Shown here one piece after another: positions 61,975-64,000 of a DNA stretch of 64,000 nt; the stretch's first letter is position 1, and the number at the start of each line of letters is the position of its first letter. The DNA comes from Anaerococcus vaginalis ATCC 51170 (lineage in GTDB: Bacteria; Bacillota; Clostridia; Tissierellales; Peptoniphilaceae), in the NCBI RefSeq assembly GCF_000163295.1, contig NZ_GG700527.1, positions 791,867 to 855,866 of the forward strand, in the 5' to 3' direction. The notes beneath the pieces are model-generated. The model ran no database searches and had not been told where the DNA came from. It saw nothing but the letters and a program-made list of their open reading frames with translations. The translations under genes were made by a program, and so were the position numbers.

Positions 61975-63981
61975 TTATTCCTCCTCTAATTTTTTTAAAA
62001 ATTCAAATAATTCTTGATTTTCTAAAATTTTTACACCCAATTTTTCTGCTTTTTCTTTTTTACTTCCTGGTTTTTCTCCACACAAAACCAAATCTGTATT
62101 TTTTGATACTGAAGAAGTAACATCTCCATTGTTTTCTATAATTAAATTTTTAATATCATTTCTTTTGTAATTTTCTATTGTACCAGTTATAACAATTTTC
62201 ATTCCATCTAGTGAATTAGATTTTTCGCTAGTGTCAATTGCTTTAATTTTAATCCCCTTAGATAATAAAATATCTAATGATTTTTTGATATTAGAGTCGT
62301 TGAAAAAATCAACTATGTCCTCTGCTGTTTTTTCTCCAATATCTTCAATCTCTATCAAATCATCTTGCTTAGTTTCTCTAAGTTTATCAAAACTTTTATA
62401 TTTTTCTGCCAAATCTCTTGCAGTTTTTATACCTACATTTGGAATTCCAATTGCATGGATAAAATGATTTAATTCACAAGATTTGCTATTTTCAATGGCA
62501 TTTAATAAATTATTGGTCTTTTTTTCTTTAAAAGATTCCAAATTAATCAAATCATCATAAGAAAGGTCGTAAAGATCGTAAATCTCCTTAATACCTAATT
62601 TATTGATAAACAATTCAATGGTTTTTTCAGACAACCCTTCTATATCCATTGCATCTCTTGATGCAAAATGTACCATTCTAGCTTTTAATTGAGGAGTACA
62701 TGAAATTGAATTTGGACAATAGATATGAACATTGCCCTCAATTAATTCACTGTGACAATAAGGACATTTATCAGGTTTTTCTATTTCTTTTGTGTTTTCT
62801 TGATTTTCATCAACAACTCCCAAAATTTCAGGAATTACATCATTTGATCTTCTAATAAAAACTTTTGAACCAATTTTTACTTTTTTTCTTAAAATATCAT
62901 CGTAATTATTAAGGGTAGCTCTTTGAACAGTCACTCCAGAAAAGTCAACTGGTTCAAGGATTGCTAACGGTGTAACTTTTCCTGATCGGCCTACATTCCA
63001 CACAACATCTAATAAAGTTGTTGTGTATTCCTCTGGATCATATTTATAAGCGATAGACCATCTTGGAAATTTATTAGTATATCCTAAAACTTCTTGAGTT
63101 TTTACATCATTAACCTTAATTACAACACCATCTGTCAAAACATCAATATGATGTCTTTCTTCTTTTATAAAATCAATTTCTTTTACAATATCGTCAAATT
63201 TTTTTATTACTTTTTTATAAGGATAAACTGGAAGTTTTTGTTCTTTTAAAAATTCTAATTTTTCTTCTTCAGTTTTAAAATCAAGATTATTTGTTGAAAT
63301 TTGATAAAAATAAGCCTTTAAATTTCTTTTTTTGGTTTGACTTGTATCAAGATTTCTTATTGCACCTGCCGCAGCATTTCTTGCATTTTTTAATGGTATT
63401 TCATTTTCTTCATTGTATTTTTTAAGACTAGACAAGGGCATTACAGCTTCCCCTTGAATTTCTAATAATGATTTTTCTTTTATTTTTGTTGGTATGGTTG
63501 GAATAGTTAAAACTTGTTTAGTTACATCTTCCCCAGAAATTCCATCACCTCTTGTAGCTGCAGTTTTTAATAAACCATCTTCATAAGTTAAATTAATAGT
63601 TAAACCGTCGAATTTATATTCTGTAATAAATTCTAATTCTTCTAATTTATCTTCATGTGTTTTATTATATTGGTCTCTTAATTTTTTAGTTCTTATAATC
63701 CAATCTTTTAATTGAGTATAATTTTGCGATTTATCTTGGGAATATAGTCTTGTAATATGAAAATGCTTTTCAAACTTATCTAAAATTGCTCCACCAACTC
63801 TTTGGGTTGGAGAAAATTCATTTACATAGCCTGTCTTTTTTTCTAGATTTAAAAGCTCATCATACAACTTGTCATATTCTCCATCTGAAACTGTGGGATT
63901 ATCTAAGGTATAGTAATGATAATTTAATTCATTTATTTTATCAATTAACTCATCTATTTTAATTTTATCTATATTATCCAT
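61975..63981 (-). CDS. ligA: NAD-dependent DNA ligase LigA
   Basis: This 668-residue ligase seals nicks in replication and repair. It has the Ia domain (YHYYTLDNPTVSDGEYDKLY), the adenylated lysine in EYKFDGLTINL (Lys123), the OB fold with VGRSGKVTPLAILEPV, a four-cysteine zinc finger (CPYCHSEL and later CPNSISC), helix-hairpin-helix repeats and a C-terminal BRCT domain with IVITGTIENY. In place of the common HxxPMLSL it has HITRLYSQDKSQ, a variant I associate with clostridial ligases. AAGAGG precedes the ATG. It heads the ligA-gatCAB operon. Confidence 0.97.
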   Translation of the reverse strand: MDNIDKIKIDELIDKINELNYHYYTLDNPTVSDGEYDKLYDELLNLEKKTGYVNEFSPTQRVGGAILDKFEKHFHITRLYSQDKSQNYTQLKDWIIRTKKLRDQYNKTHEDKLEELEFITEYKFDGLTINLTYEDGLLKTAATRGDGISGEDVTKQVLTIPTIPTKIKEKSLLEIQGEAVMPLSSLKKYNEENEIPLKNARNAAAGAIRNLDTSQTKKRNLKAYFYQISTNNLDFKTEEEKLEFLKEQKLPVYPYKKVIKKFDDIVKEIDFIKEERHHIDVLTDGVVIKVNDVKTQEVLGYTNKFPRWSIAYKYDPEEYTTTLLDVVWNVGRSGKVTPLAILEPVDFSGVTVQRATLNNYDDILRKKVKIGSKVFIRRSNDVIPEILGVVDENQENTKEIEKPDKCPYCHSELIEGNVHIYCPNSISCTPQLKARMVHFASRDAMDIEGLSEKTIELFINKLGIKEIYDLYDLSYDDLINLESFKEKKTNNLLNAIENSKSCELNHFIHAIGIPNVGIKTARDLAEKYKSFDKLRETKQDDLIEIEDIGEKTAEDIVDFFNDSNIKKSLDILLSKGIKIKAIDTSEKSNSLDGMKIVITGTIENYKRNDIKNLIIENNGDVTSSVSKNTDLVLCGEKPGSKKEKAEKLGVKILENQELFEFLKKLEEE

Positions 63982-64000
63982 TTTAAATCCTCTTAATTGG

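Noticed and set aside
1-64000. tRNA, rRNA, CRISPR arrays, riboswitches and insertion sequences
   Set aside because: I found no cloverleaf with CCA context, no rRNA-like stretch, no spaced direct repeats, no known riboswitch core and no transposase in the whole window.

Overview
The window is a strongly A+T-rich, gene-dense piece of bacterial chromosome, almost entirely housekeeping genes. Family content and gene order fit a low-GC Gram-positive anaerobe (Bacillota): Obg-YhbY-NadD-YqeK-RsfS, AlaS-IreB-RuvX-DUF1292, TrmR-TrhP, RNase J, RNase Y, RqcH, GatCAB, and an AcpS/NnrD-Alr-MazF cluster. The lipoproteins and the C-terminal sorting-like signal of a secreted glucosaminidase suggest a Peptoniphilaceae-type organism such as Anaerococcus. 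That placement is inference from family knowledge and was not searched. I see no rRNA, tRNA, CRISPR array, insertion sequence, prophage or plasmid backbone.

Layout. Positions 1-11545 (+) form one tightly packed run: ribosome assembly and NAD synthesis (obgE, yhbY, nadD, yqeK, rsfS), comEA, an Rrf2 regulator, alaS-ireB-ruvX-DUF1292, a Fur-family regulator, RNase J, and the tRNA wobble-uridine pair trmR-trhP. Positions 11546-14071 hold a lone methyltransferase (+), a small hydrophilic protein (-) and pepT (-). Positions 14072-21819 (+) carry dut, an anchored molybdopterin-fold-like protein, mutS-mutL-miaA and a PLP lyase. Positions 21865-39192 (-) carry a Xer-type recombinase, a secreted glucosaminidase, rny, a two-subunit ABC exporter, cysK-cysE, rpsB-tsf, and gmk-rpoZ-coaBC-priA-ftsY. 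rqcH (+) follows. Positions 41091-53079 (-) carry hup, deoD-glmU-prs-pth-mfd with two foldase lipoproteins, and rpiB-tkt. murC (+) is isolated. Positions 54664-63981 (-) carry ligA-gatC-gatA-gatB, then an amidohydrolase, an AcpS-NnrD fusion, alr, mazF and a broken metallo-beta-lactamase-fold gene.

The genes mostly serve translation and ribosome quality control, mRNA decay, DNA repair, cell-wall precursors and cysteine synthesis. Transcription units are separated by clear hairpin terminators. Several promoters have a TGn-extended -10 box.

No complete new system is evident. The best leads are lineage-specific departures inside known families: a MutL whose C-terminal endonuclease motifs are degenerate, an AcpS-NnrD fusion without the epimerase domain, a MazF toxin with no visible antitoxin, a metallo-beta-lactamase-fold gene cut just before its metal motif and ending inside a terminator, a perfect 14-bp inverted repeat abutting the recombinase promoter, and a glucosaminidase with an acidic and a basic arm and a non-LPXTG terminal signal.
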